Shown here piece by piece: positions 1 to 8,600 of a stretch of 64,000 bases of DNA. The first letter of the stretch is position 1. Each line of letters opens with the position of its first letter. Position numbers and translations under genes: made by a program. The notes below the pieces were generated by a model. The model was given only the letters and a program-made list of their open reading frames with translations, was not told where the DNA came from and did not search any database. The DNA is from Bathynomus jamesi (Eukaryota; Arthropoda; Malacostraca; Isopoda; Cirolanidae): contig JAJOZX010003218.1 in the NCBI GenBank assembly GCA_023014485.1, positions 460,582 to 524,581 of the forward strand, in the 5' to 3' direction.

Positions 1-81
1 AGATTTTAACAAGAAGATTTTAACAAGAGGCCACTCTTTGGCCAGGATAGAAATTACCCTGCATCAGGATAAAACCAGTTG

Positions 82-148
82 ACCGGCGTGTCACGACTTC
101 CAGTTCGTAACATCCACCCTTGAACCGGTGTGTTACGACTCCAAGTTC
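82..148 (+). repeat. Short direct duplication, 42-bp spacing
   Basis: ACCGGCGTGTCACGACTTCC at 82 and ACCGGTGTGTTACGACTCC at 124 are diverged copies 42 bp apart, followed by CAGTTC and AAGTTC. Being 14 codons apart, they appear as a repeat in the minus-strand frame of 89 codons (20-289). That frame is broken by indels in U2, U4 and U5 and is not considered a gene. Confidence 0.8.
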
Positions 149-383
149 TCCACGCCTAGTTTTCATCCAAGAAGAAGTAGCCAGCAAGACGTCTTCAGGA
201 CACGTCTCAAGGATTTCGCCATAGAAAATTTTGTTAAGTACAGAGTTTGTTTTTTTAAAGAAATTTATAAACACTTGAAAAGTCAGCATTATTAACAGTT
301 AATATTTAGTATGGAGTCAGAATTTACAAGAAACACAGTGAACACTTCAGACACTAGTGATACATTTTTCTTAGTGAAACAGT

Positions 384-470
384 AATTGTAACAGAGAGTT
401 AATTGTAACAGAGAGTTAATTGTAACAGATAGTTAATTTCAAGAGAGTTAATTTCAGAGAGTTAATTTCA
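384..470 (+). repeat. GTTAATT-based short repeats
   Basis: About five copies of GTTAATTGTAACAGAGA or GTTAATTTCAGAGA. The number of GA units between copies differs among units. Confidence 0.85.
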
Positions 471-653
471 GTTATTTTCACTATTATATTCAGTATAGAA
501 TAATTTTATTTTATGTACCTTCCCGTACATTAGAGTGAAATGTTGTTTACATTTTTTATTTTTGTTTGCAAATTTTTTCAAATTATTGAATTGAATTGAC
601 TTGCAAATTAAGAGAGAGTGTTTATAGAGAGTTTATAGATTTAGAGAGATACT

Positions 654-716
654 TGAAGTCATTTTTTTGAAGTCATTTTTTTGAAGTCATTTTTGAAGTC
701 AGTTTTTGAAGTCAGA
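654..716 (+). repeat. GAAGTCATTTTT short tandem repeats
   Basis: Five irregular copies of GAAGTCA(T/G)TTTT of 12-15 bp lie just before the hairpin block. They share the AAGTCA core with the 20-bp minisatellite and with the hairpin spacers, so the whole 650-1220 region seems to have grown from one short motif. Confidence 0.85.
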
Positions 717-717
717 A

Positions 718-1058
718 GGTTGCACCAAGAGGGTCAACCAAAACAGAGGTTAATCGTCTCCACTTGATAGAGATCAAGTGCAGTCATTTTCCATTTTCAG
801 TTAATTTCAAGTCAGATAGTTTCAGAATACTTGACAAGCGTTCAAGTCAGATAGTTTCAGAATACTTGACAAGCGTTCAAGTTAGACAGTTTAAGTTTCA
901 AGATACTTGACAAGCGTTCAAGTTAGACAGTTTCAAGATACTACTTGATAAGAGTTCAAGTTAGTTTCAGAATACTTGATAAGAGGTCAAGTCAGAAGGT
1001 TGCGCCAAGACGGACAACCGCCCCAGAGATTTATAGAAATACTTGATAGAGTTCAAGT
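718..1058 (+). repeat. Block of nine short hairpins (U1; present in all units)
   Basis: Seven hairpins share the stem ACTTGA/TCAAGT with loops of 6-7 bases: 761-780 (stem extended to 8 bp, CACTTGAT/ATCAAGTG), 829-847, 864-882, 905-923, 943-961, 974-992 and 1041-1058. Two more have the stem GGTTG/CAACC: 718-739, before the series, and 998-1019, just before the seventh member. Loops vary (CAAGCGT, TAAGAGT, TAAGAGG, TAGAGT) while stems do not. The block is 340-341 bp in every unit: 6310-6650, 12856-13195, 18479-18818, 24050-24390, 30616-30956, 36224-36564, 42779-43119, 48385-48725, 54949-55289 and 60599-60939. Neighbouring minisatellites change length. It could be a structured RNA leader or a protein-binding array; no known family is recognised. 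Confidence 0.8.
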
Positions 1059-1060
1059 CA

Positions 1061-1220
1061 GACAGTTTTAATTGAAGTCAGAGTTTTATTTGAAGTCAGA
1101 GTTTTATTCCAAGTCAGAGAGTTTTATTCCAAGTCAGAGAGTTTTATTTCAAGTCAGAGAGTTTTATTCCAAGTCAGAGAGTTTTATTCCAAGTCAGAGA
1201 GTTTTATTCCAAGTCAGAGT
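1061..1220 (+). repeat. 20-bp minisatellite, about 8 copies
   Basis: Consensus AGAGTTTTATTCCAAGTCAG. Early copies read ATTGAAGTCAG or TTTGAAGTCAG, which links it to the GAAGTCATTTTT repeats at 654-715. Some units have AAGTAAG in the last copies (U3, U6, U8, U10). Open frames crossing it (such as 36578-36787) are only translations of the repeat. Confidence 0.95.
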
Positions 1221-1471
1221 TTAAGTCCCAAGTCATTTCAATGCAGTCAATTGAATTCAACCTTTTCTTTGTAATTTAAGAGAATTTAATTTAAGAAAAT
1301 TTAAGTTAAGAATTTAATTCAACCTTTTTTTTGTTGTAAAAGTGAATTTAATTGAACCAGAATTTACCGGTTTGTGTCTTTAGTTTAACCTTTTTTCTTG
1401 TTTGTTAGAAGGAAATTGACCGATTTGTCTTTTCTTTTCATGCCATTGTTGCGTATATAAATATAGGTAAA

Positions 1472-1657
1472 ATGACAAATTTTATTGTTTGTAACAAAAC
1501 CGTTTTTACAAAGGTTGTAACGATTTTGGTAATTATTGTAATGTATATGAGGAACATGCCGTCCCTCCGTTTTGTTTCAACTCTTTTAATTTTTGTTCTA
1601 AGTAGTGTGACAAGCAATCTTTTTTTTAAAGAGCAAAGTGCTCACGAAAAGATGTAA
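1472..1657 (+). CDS. 61-codon ORF, hydrophobic, probably not a gene
   Basis: Opens with AAAATGAC, a good start context, and ends TAA. Residues about 15-26 and 34-52 are hydrophobic and could span a membrane. The same predicted residues occur at 13613, 24805, 31372, 36978, 43537, 49143, 55708 and 61356; U2 and U4 copies are broken by one-base indels in homopolymers. No family is recognised. Against it: the units are near-identical everywhere, so conservation proves little, and the TATATAAATATA just upstream is too close (about 15 bases) to drive this ATG. I include it because it is the most consistent plus-strand frame. Confidence 0.12.
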   Translation: MTNFIVCNKTVFTKVVTILVIIVMYMRNMPSLRFVSTLLIFVLSSVTSNLFFKEQSAHEKM

Positions 1658-1863
1658 TTGTCAATTTCAGACTTATACCCCCGCTTAGTCACTCAATTCC
1701 CCGAATGTCGTACTCCAAACTTTGTCTTTTTATTTTATTTTATTTTAACACCCCCAACCCCAGTTGAACTGTGTCAACCAGAGAAATGGTTCATCCATGG
1801 TTAATTCCTCTTTGGTACGATGGAACATAACCTCAATTTAGGTTGTGTTTTTTTATATTACAG

Positions 1864-2323
1864 TATATGTTTAGTTCATTATAGTTTATAATTGATTTCT
1901 ATTCTTAACTTTTATATTTTTTATATTTTTTTTATTCGATGAATACTGAGTAATTGTGTTGGTCGAATTTAATTAATTGTGTCAAAATATCAAATAATTC
2001 AAATTCTATCAACATTTAACGAAAGTATGATTTTTCTACTTAACATGCAAAAATTATTAAACCTTTTTAATATTTTTTTATTATATAAAAATAATTTTTA
2101 ATGTAAAATTTACCTGAGATTATTAAAAGAAAAGTTTGTTCGAAATGCTTTCCTTCCATTTCAATAACTTTTTTATTCTTGGCCGAAACTCATCTAAGGT
2201 TCGATTTACTTTTATTTTTAAGAGTATTATAAAATTATATTTAGCTCATTAAAATGCATAATTGATTTATATTTTTAATTTGTATTTTTAATTTTCTTTT
2301 GTTCAATTAATCGTGAGTAACTG
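1864..2323 (+). repeat. Old internal duplication, pair 1
   Basis: Copy one (about 1864-1958: TATGTTTAGTTCATTATAG, ATAATTGATTTCTATTCTTAA, GAGTAATTGTG) aligns with copy two (about 2236-2323: TATATTTAGCTCATTAAAA, ATAATTGATTTATATTTTTAA, GAGTAACTGTC). Identity is well below that between units, so the duplication came before the array. Confidence 0.7.
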
Positions 2324-2639
2324 TCCTTAAATTGTTATTGTACCATTTGTAAGGTATCAAACGAAAATTATAGTCAAATTGACATACTACTACAGTATAT
2401 GGCTATGAATTTTAGTAGTCGAATTTAATTGTGTCGAAATTCAATTTTAAAACCGTGAGATTTACTTTCATTAATTGTAGGTTCCTCTAAGTTCGTTTTT
2501 TTAATTACCTTATACGTGTAACTGATTATGTAAAATCTATAATCCCAATTGAATTTTATTACTTTTGACACATATTCCCTCCAGTCACTTTTGCATTAAA
2601 ACTCGTATGCAAACATCATCATTATAATACATCATAATT

Positions 2640-3130
2640 ATTGCTTACTATATATAAATTCTCGCTCATGCATTTATTCAGTTAATTTAACAATCCTCTC
2701 AGCTAATCTGTCTTTCGAAATTATAAGATACACACCTTGTACCCAATAAACATAAATACACATTTGACCACAGGTCTATACATCATCCACTACGTAATTC
2801 GATTTGTACCTACAACAGTCAATAAAAACGCATGTATGCACACTATATACTATATATACAAACCTTATGCTAAAATCATTGGATATCACAATAAAACTAT
2901 TTCATTACGTGTAAGTGCAAACTATGCTATTTAGTCTTAATCATTTTTGCTTTCTAATATATCTTGCTCATGCATTTATTCAGTTAATTGAACAATCCTC
3001 TCAACTAATCTGTCCCTCGAAATTGTAAGATACACACTTTGTACCTAGTACACAAAAATACACACTAGACCACAGGACTATACATCATCCATTACGTAAT
3101 TCTATTTTTACCTACAATAGTCAATAAAAA
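2640..3130 (+). repeat. Old internal duplication, pair 2
   Basis: Copy one, 2640-2829, and copy two, 2947-3130, about 302 bp apart. Shared blocks include GCTCATGCATTTATTCAG, AACAATCCTCTCA, GATACACAC, GACCACAGG and ACCTACAA(C/T)AGTCAATAAAAA. A run of TATATA separates the two copies, and its length varies by unit. Confidence 0.9.
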
Positions 3131-3202
3131 TTAGTTTACAGATTGTACGATTTACAGTTTTCCCTTTTATCTGCTATTCATTTTGTATGTAATTCTTCCC
3201 AC

Positions 3203-3221
3203 AAAAAAAAAAAAAAAAAAA
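3203..3221 (+). repeat. Poly(A) run of about 19
   Basis: Follows TTCTTCCCAC and is about 18-22 A in every unit. The sequence right after it differs by unit (TTTTAAAATTTAAC, TTTATTACAAATTTAAC or TTTGTTAAAATTTAAC) while both flanks are conserved. It could mark the 3' end of an old retroposed sequence, or simply be a slippage hot spot. Confidence 0.85.
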
Positions 3222-3528
3222 TTTTAAAATTTAACAATATCATTCTTTGTCTAACTTCATTGTTTGACTAAGTTAACGTATTAATCCTTTTATTCTTTTT
3301 ACACAAAATTAAAGTATTAATCTTTGAATTTTTTTTATATTTTGTAAGCAAGTGTCATTTTAAAAATTTGATTACTCTGCATTGTACTCAACCACGCGAA
3401 ATCGTTCTGTATAAAATTTGTATTGTAAAGAAAAATTCGTCATCTAACTTGAATTAGTTAGGATGTTATTCTCTTAATTCTATTGTATTAATTGTACCCT
3501 ATTAGATTATTGTATAAATATCATTTTT

Positions 3529-3539
3529 AAAGGGGAGAG
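3529..3539 (+). other. Polypurine tract candidate
   Basis: AAAGGGGAGAG followed by TAATGTAAA. Eleven purines with six G stand out in sequence this AT-rich. In LTR elements such a tract primes plus-strand synthesis and abuts the TG start of the 3' LTR, and here TGT begins four bases later. The tract is intact in all eleven units (for example 9108-9118, 26867-26877, 63406-63416). Confidence 0.4.
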
Positions 3540-3541
3540 TA

Positions 3542-3585
3542 ATGTAAAAAATGAACAATGAATAATCCATATTCATTTTTACATA
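3542..3585 (+). repeat. 44-base inverted repeat at the LTR-like start
   Basis: ATGTAAAAAATGAA at 3542-3555 is the complement of TTCATTTTTACAT at 3573-3585, apart from one bulged A, with a 16-base loop. It lies exactly at the proposed TGT end and is present in every unit. U2 and U9 have small indels in the arm or loop. Confidence 0.75.
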
Positions 3586-3903
3586 AGAACCAAAATCGCT
3601 TAACGCGAGTTTGGATAATAATTTTACTTGTAGCTTCCTATTTTTGTTCGTGTCACAACCCTACGATCTACCATATCTATGGTTTAGTCGTATCCATTTT
3701 CCATTTGTTTAGAAGTTATTATAATTAATTATGATTGTCTTGCATCTCACCCTCGTCCCTAGATTATGCATACACATTGCATATAACAGGATTGGAACCC
3801 GTAGTTGTACTTCTTAGTCATTACTACCCACTCTTTGTCTCTAATTCGTTCTTGTAAATCTTCCTAATAATGATTTGTACTATACGTACAAATTCAATAA
3901 CTA

Positions 3904-3911
3904 TGACGTCA
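3904..3911 (+). promoter_or_regulatory. CRE-like palindrome TGACGTCA
   Basis: A perfect CREB/ATF-type site found at the same place in every unit, 122 bases upstream of TATAAATA. In U2, U5, U7 and U9 the mariner lies between the two, moving them more than 1 kb apart. Binding is inferred from the motif alone. Confidence 0.4.
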
Positions 3912-4032
3912 CATTTTCCCGTCATTAATTTCCCTTCATCATATATCTAGTATTCAATGTATGAAAATTCTTTATCATCATCATAATAAAAACTGTACAC
4001 TCTATAGAAGTCATTATTTATATGTTATGTAG

Positions 4033-4040
4033 TATAAATA
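4033..4040 (+). promoter_or_regulatory. TATA box candidate
   Basis: TATAAATA within GTAGTATAAATA, conserved in all units (third A-T position varies: ATACAAC in mariner units). A start about 30 bases downstream would fall near TTCAACC at 4051-4057, followed by a GC-box-like CCCCGCCCCC. Many AT-rich stretches here could mimic a TATA box. The CRE upstream and the poly(A) signal downstream make this one the best candidate. Confidence 0.35.
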
Positions 4041-4363
4041 TAACTATTATTCAACCATATACCCCGCCCCCATACGTCCATATCTTATCTTGATATTATC
4101 GTATGTCAATTTTATTAAATATTCATTTTTTTCTCATGAAATGCAAAACTTCATGCCTTCGTTCGAAAACGCAAAAATACGTTCTCGTATTATTTTTTTC
4201 ATTTTTATTTTTATTTTTAAGTGCGTTCACCCCTCAAGATATTCATAAATGCTTAGTAAGTTATCAAATTCCGCTCACTACGACAGAATCGAACGCTTCT
4301 AAGATAAATACCTCCGTTCGCTCTGATTTCAAATTTATAACATATTATAACTATTATTTCGTA

Positions 4364-4402
4364 AATAAATTATCTCGTATGTGCTCATGTACTTGTGTTG
4401 TA
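4364..4402 (+). terminator. Poly(A) signal candidate with GT-rich downstream element
   Basis: AATAAA at 4364-4369 is followed 10-30 bases later by TGTGCTCATGTACTTGTGTTG, a GT-rich stretch of the kind that supports cleavage. It is present in all complete units. In an LTR reading it would close the R region, about 330 bases after the proposed start site. AATAAA is common in AT-rich DNA, so confidence is modest. Confidence 0.35.
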
Positions 4403-4406
4403 CTAA

Positions 4407-4520
4407 TAACCATCTAGTATAACCATCTAGTATAACCATCTAGTATAACCATATAATATAACCATATAATATAACCATATATTATAACCATATATATAAC
4501 CATATATAAATATATAAAAA
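4407..4520 (+). repeat. 13-bp minisatellite CCATCTAGTATAA / CCATATAATATAA
   Basis: Three copies of CCATCTAGTATAA are followed by five or six degenerate CCATATAATATAA copies that decay into TATA runs. Copy number and interruptions differ in nearly every unit, for example 16560-16680, 40850-40970 and 58655-58780. Confidence 0.95.
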
Positions 4521-4920
4521 ACTGTAAGAATGGTAAACGACGTAATGTACTTCAATGAAACTATAATTAAATGTAATGATTTAATTTATAATGTAAGAAT
4601 GTACTTTAATAGAACTGTAATGGACAATCATAAGCGAATGTGAAGTAATCCATAATTGTAATCGTAATTGTAATGAACCAAAATTAATACGTACTCAGTC
4701 GTGTACTTAATTTGTACTTATGTGTACTATTACGAAATGATATCGCCTTCAGAAATGAAGATTCGGCAAAAATATACGATTAGTTTTTTTTTTTATTTTT
4801 ATATTTTATTTGGAATCTTTCAAACATCTGATCATGTGTTTAAAAGGGGGGAACTTAACCTTCAACTTCCGTCCCCCAACATTTAGGTTTATATTATACA
4901 TTTATTTGTAAAATTACGAC

Positions 4921-4970
4921 ACCTCATTAAGTCACTTCATCAAGTCACTTCATTATAGCACTTCATTACG
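4921..4970 (+). repeat. AAGTCACTTCAT short repeats
   Basis: Four irregular copies of (A)GTCACTTCATYA or GCACTTCATTA just before the GC-rich block, in all units. Confidence 0.75.
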
Positions 4971-5076
4971 AGCCTCCCTTGTTAGCAGCCTCGCTGCGGG
5001 GAGGGGGCAGAGGCCCTTGCCTCCTTAATATTTTTAGATTCCGGCCTGAGCCATGGTCGAAAGAGGTCGAACCTCT
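4971..5076 (+). other. GC-rich block with three hairpins
   Basis: This is the only strongly GC-rich stretch of the unit. Hairpins: CCTCCC (4973-4978) with GGGAGG (4999-5004), enclosing GCAGC-CTC-GCTGC (4985-4997); GAGGC-CCTT-GCCTC (5010-5023); and AGAGGT-CGA-ACCTCT (5062-5076). All three are kept in the other units; U8, for example, is at about 47033-47136. In U7 (41428-41531) three small deletions weaken the first and last stems. It would lie in the transcribed part of the proposed LTR. Function is unknown. Confidence 0.7.
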
Positions 5077-5307
5077 ACCCCTGTAAATTCAGAGCACTAC
5101 CTGTATATTTTGAGAAGTAAACCACAGTAAAAGAAGTTTTTTTATCTTTTCCTTCGAGCCTTGTTCTCTTCAGGAATTTAGTCAGTTAAATCGATAAGTT
5201 TAGTACCAAGAGAAAGTATCAGAGTATTATAGCAAGAGAAGAATTAATAATCGTCGACCCATAAAGCGAGAGAAAGAGACAACCCAAGCACCAAAGAAGA
5301 TATTGGC

Positions 5308-5333
5308 ATAACACTCTGGCGAGTCTGCAGCCA
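5308..5333 (+). repeat. Second, diverged copy of the primer-site region
   Basis: CATAACASTCTGGCGAGTCTGC here parallels GATAACAGTCTGGCGACCCTGC 145 bases downstream. The shared core is ATAACAGTCTGGCGA; U1 alone reads ACACTCTGG. Both copies occur in every complete unit. It may be an old duplication of the LTR end and primer site, in which case the true LTR end could be either copy. Confidence 0.6.
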
Positions 5334-5461
5334 AGAGTTTAACAAGAGGCGGCAGAAAAGAATTAGAATGTTATAGAAGAAATATCCGTTGCTTGCCTCC
5401 TAACTAGAACCCCCGTCGATCCGAACCACCCCAGGGCCATAGACGAAGGAGGATAACAGTC

Positions 5462-5474
5462 TGGCGACCCTGCC
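5462..5474 (+). other. Primer-binding-site-like motif
   Basis: TGGCGACCCTGCC begins with TGG, the complement of tRNA CCA. It matches what a tRNA whose 3' end reads GGCAGGGTCG-CCA would prime. Insect tRNA-Arg genes have 3' ends of the GGATCG or GGTCG type, and mdg1/412 elements use TGGCGACCGTG, so tRNA-Arg is the likely partner. It sits three bases after ACA, the putative LTR end. It is identical in all ten complete units. Confidence 0.38.
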
Positions 5475-5485
5475 CCAGGATAAGA

Positions 5486-5620
5486 AAAAGATTTTAAGAA
5501 ACAGATTTTAAGAAGAAGATTTTAAGAAGATTTTATGAGGAAGATTTTAACAAGATTTTAACAAGAAGATTTTAAGAAGAAGATTTTAACAAGAAGATTT
5601 TAACAAGAAGATTTTAACAA
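5486..5620 (+). repeat. 15-bp minisatellite AAGATTTTAACAAGA
   Basis: Follows the primer-site-like motif and runs to the next unit start. The distance from TGGCGACC to CCACTC is exactly 183 bp in U2, U5, U7, U9 and U10 and 152-177 in the other complete units (163 here). The mariner units also share a GATTTTATCAAG variant copy. Length is therefore a useful haplotype marker. Confidence 0.95.
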
Positions 5621-8600
5621 GAGGCCACTCTTTGGCCAGGATAGAAATTACCCTGCATCAGGATAAAACCAGTTGACCGGCGTGTCACGACTTCCAGTTC
5701 GTAACATCCACCCTTGAACCGGTGTGTTACGACTCCAAGTTCTCCACGCCTAGTTTTCATCCAAGAAGAAGTAGCCAGCAAGACGTCTTCAGGACACGTC
5801 TCAAGGATTTCGCCATAGAAAATTTTGTTAAGTACAGAGTTTGTTTATTCAAAGAAATTTATAAACACTTGAAAAGTCAGCATTATTAACAGTTAATATT
5901 TAGTATGGAGTCAGAATTTACAAGAAATACAGTGAACACTTCAGACACTAGTGATACATTTTTCTTAGTGAAACAGTAATTGTAACAGAGAGTTAATTGT
6001 AACAGAGTTAATTGTAACAGATAGTTAATTTCAAGAGAGTTAATTTCAGAGAGTTAATTTCAGTTATTTTCACTATTATATTCAGTATAGAATAATTTTA
6101 TTTTATGTACCTTCCCGTACATTAGAGTGTAATGTTGTTTACATTTTTTATTTTTGTTTGCAAATTTTTTCAAATTATTGAATTGAATTGACTTGCAAAT
6201 TAAGAGAGAGTGTTTATAGAGAGTTTATAGATTTAGAGAGATACTTGAAGTCATTTTTTTGAAGTCATTTTTTTGAAGTCATTTTTGAAGTCAGTTTTTG
6301 AAGTCAGAAGGTTGCACCAAGAGGATCAACCAAAACAGAGGTTAATCGTCTCCACTTGATAGAGATCAAGTGCAGTCATTTTCCATTTTCAGTTAATTTC
6401 AAGTCAGATAGTTTCAGAATACTTGACAAGCGTTCAAGTCAGATAGTTTCAGAATACTTGACAAGCGTTCAAGTTAGACAGTTTAAGTTTCAAGATACTT
6501 GACAAGCGTTCAAGTTAGACAGTTTCAAGATACTACTTGATAAGAGTTCAAGTTAGTTTCAGAATACTTGATAAGAGGTCAAGTCAGAAGGTTGCGCCAA
6601 GACGGACAACCGCCCCAGAGATTTATAGAAATACTTGATAGAGTTCAAGTCAGACAGTTTTAATTGAAGTCAGAGTTTTATTTGAAGTCAGACAGTTTTA
6701 TTCCAAGTCAGAGAGTTTTATTCCAAGTCAGAGAGTTTTATTTCAAGTCAGAGAGTTTTTATTCCAAGTCAGAGAGTTTTATTCCAAGTAAGAGAGTTTT
6801 ATTCCAAGTCAGAGTTTAAGTCCCAAGTCATTTCAATGCAGTCATTGAATTCAACCTTTTCTTTGTAATTTAAGAGAATTTAATTTAAGAAAATTTAAGT
6901 TAAGAATTTAATTCAACCTTTTTTTTTGTTGTAAAAGTGAATTTAATTGAACCAGAATTTACCGGTTTGTGTCTTTAGTTTAACCTTTTTTCTTGTTTGT
7001 TAGAAGGAAATTGACCGATTTGTCTTTTCTTTTCATGCATTGTTGCGTATATAAATTATATAGGTAAATGACAATTTTATTGTTTGTAACAAAACCGTTT
7101 TACAAAGGTTGTAACGATTTTGGTAATTATTGTAATGTATATGAGGAACATGCCGTCCCTCCGTTTTTGTTTCAACTCTTTTAATTTTTGTTCTTAGTAG
7201 TGTGACAAGCAATCTTTTTTTAAAGAGCAAAGTGCTCACGAAAAGATGTAATTGTCAATTTCAGACTTATACCCCCGCTTAGTCACTCAATTCCCCCGAA
7301 TGTCGTACTCCAAACTTTGTCTTTTTATTTTATTTTATTTTAACACCCCCAACCCCAGTTGAACTGTGTCAACCAGAGAAATGGTTCATCCATGGTTAAT
7401 TCCTCTTTGGTACGATGGAACATAACCTCATTTAGGTTGTTTTTTTTATATTACAGTATATGTTTAGTTCATTATAGTTTATAATTGATTTCTATTCTAA
7501 CTTTTATATTTTTTATATTTTTTTATTCGATGAATACTGAGTAATTGTGTTGGTCGAATTTAATTAATTGTGTGTCAAAATATCAAATAATTCAAATTCT
7601 ATCAACATTTAACGAAAGTATGATTTTTCTACTTAACATGCAAAATTATTAAACCTTTTTAATATTTTTTTATTATATAAAAATAATTTTTAATGTAAAA
7701 TTTACCTGAGATTATTAAAAGAAAAGTTTGTTCGAAATGCTTTCCTTCCATTTCATAACTTTTTTATTCTTGGCCGAAACTCATCTAAGGTTCGATTTAC
7801 TTTTTTTTAAGAGTATTATAAAATTATATTTAGCTCATTAAAATGCATAATTGATTTATATTTTTAATTTGTATTTTTAATTTTCTTTGTTCAATTAATC
7901 GTGAGTAACTGTCCTTAAATTGTTATTGTACCATTTGTAAGGTATCAAACGAAAATTATAGTCAAATTGACATACTACTACAGTATATGGCTATGAATTT
8001 TAGTAGTCGAATTTAATTGTGTCGAAATTCAATTTAAAACCGTGAGATTTACTTTCATTAATTGTAGGTTCCTCTAAGTTCGTTTTTTTAATTACTTATA
8101 AGTGTAACTGATTATGTAAAATCTATAATCCCAATTGAATTTTATTACTTTTGACACATATTCCCTCCAGTCACTTTTGCATTAAAACTCGTATGCAAAC
8201 ATCATCATTATAATACATCATAATTATTGCTTACTATATATAAATTCTCGCTCATCATTTATTCAGTTAATTTAACAATCCTCTCAGCTAATCTGTCTTT
8301 CGAAATTTAAGATACACACCTTGTACCCCAATAAACATAAATACACATTTGACCACAGGTCTATACATCATCCACTACGTATTCGATTTGTACCTACAAC
8401 AGTCATAAAAACGCATGTATGCACACTATATATACTATATATACAAACCTTATGCTAAAATCATTGGATATCACAATAAAACTATTTCATTACGTGTAAG
8501 TGCAACTATGCTATTTAGTCTTAATCATTTTTTGCTTTCTAATATATCTTGCTCATGCATTTATTCAGTTAATTGAACAATCCTCCAACTAATCTGTCCC

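Larger units (their letters stand above)
1690..3540 (+). other. AT-rich stretch without genes
   Basis: No frame is conserved between units here. It contains the two internal duplications and the A run described separately. The remainder is AT-rich sequence with no recognisable signal. The same stretch recurs in every unit. Confidence 0.8.
3543..5458 (+). repeat. LTR-like segment of U1 (putative)
   Basis: The segment begins TGTAA directly after a purine tract (AAAGGGGAGAG, 3529-3539) and ends TAACA, followed by GTC and a 13-base motif resembling a primer binding site. Within it, in order, are a CRE palindrome (3904-3911), TATAAATA (4033-4040), AATAAA (4364-4369) with GT-rich sequence 15-35 bases downstream, and GC-rich hairpins. 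That is the order expected for U3, R and U5 of an LTR. Known LTR elements of the Ty3/gypsy mdg1 type have TG...CA ends and tRNA-Arg primer sites. No gag or pol lies in the adjoining 3.65-kb segment, so this would be a non-coding element. A complex satellite with these motifs by chance remains possible. Confidence 0.42.
31..5624 (+). repeat. Array unit U1 (no mariner insertion)
   Basis: Unit of 5594 bp, used as the reference for sub-features. The empty mariner target TA is at 3942-3943. It carries G in ACCGRCGTG, T in GAATTKACCGG and T in GGTTCAWCCATGG. It differs from the others at a few places, such as CATAACACTCTGG (CAGTCTGG elsewhere) near 5308. Confidence 0.95.

Noticed and set aside
20..289. 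89-codon minus-strand frame, open in U1, U3, U6, U7, U8, U9, U10 and U11
   Set aside because: It contains a 14-residue duplication that simply mirrors a 42-bp DNA duplication. It resembles no family I know and is broken in U2, U4 and U5. Its stability across near-identical units is no evidence of selection.
384..1220. CRISPR-like array
   Set aside because: The repeats are 14-20 bp tandem motifs without unique spacers of constant length, and the context is eukaryotic.
4840..4852. Second purine tract AAAAGGGGGGAA as an alternative polypurine tract
   Set aside because: It is not followed by a TG start, and the segment to the primer-like motif would lack the CRE, TATA and poly(A) signals. The tract at 3529-3539 fits better, but this one cannot be fully excluded.
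4701..4886. 61- to 70-codon plus-strand frame starting with an LIC-TYVYYY motif, in many units
   Set aside because: It runs through T-rich homopolymers that shift its end from unit to unit, and codon content follows base composition. No domain is seen.
5051..5080. tRNA-like B box (GGTTCGACCTC) on the minus strand near an A-box-like TGGCTCAGG
   Set aside because: The two boxes are in the wrong order, no cloverleaf can be drawn, and the sequence is better explained by the AGAGGT-CGA-ACCTCT hairpin.
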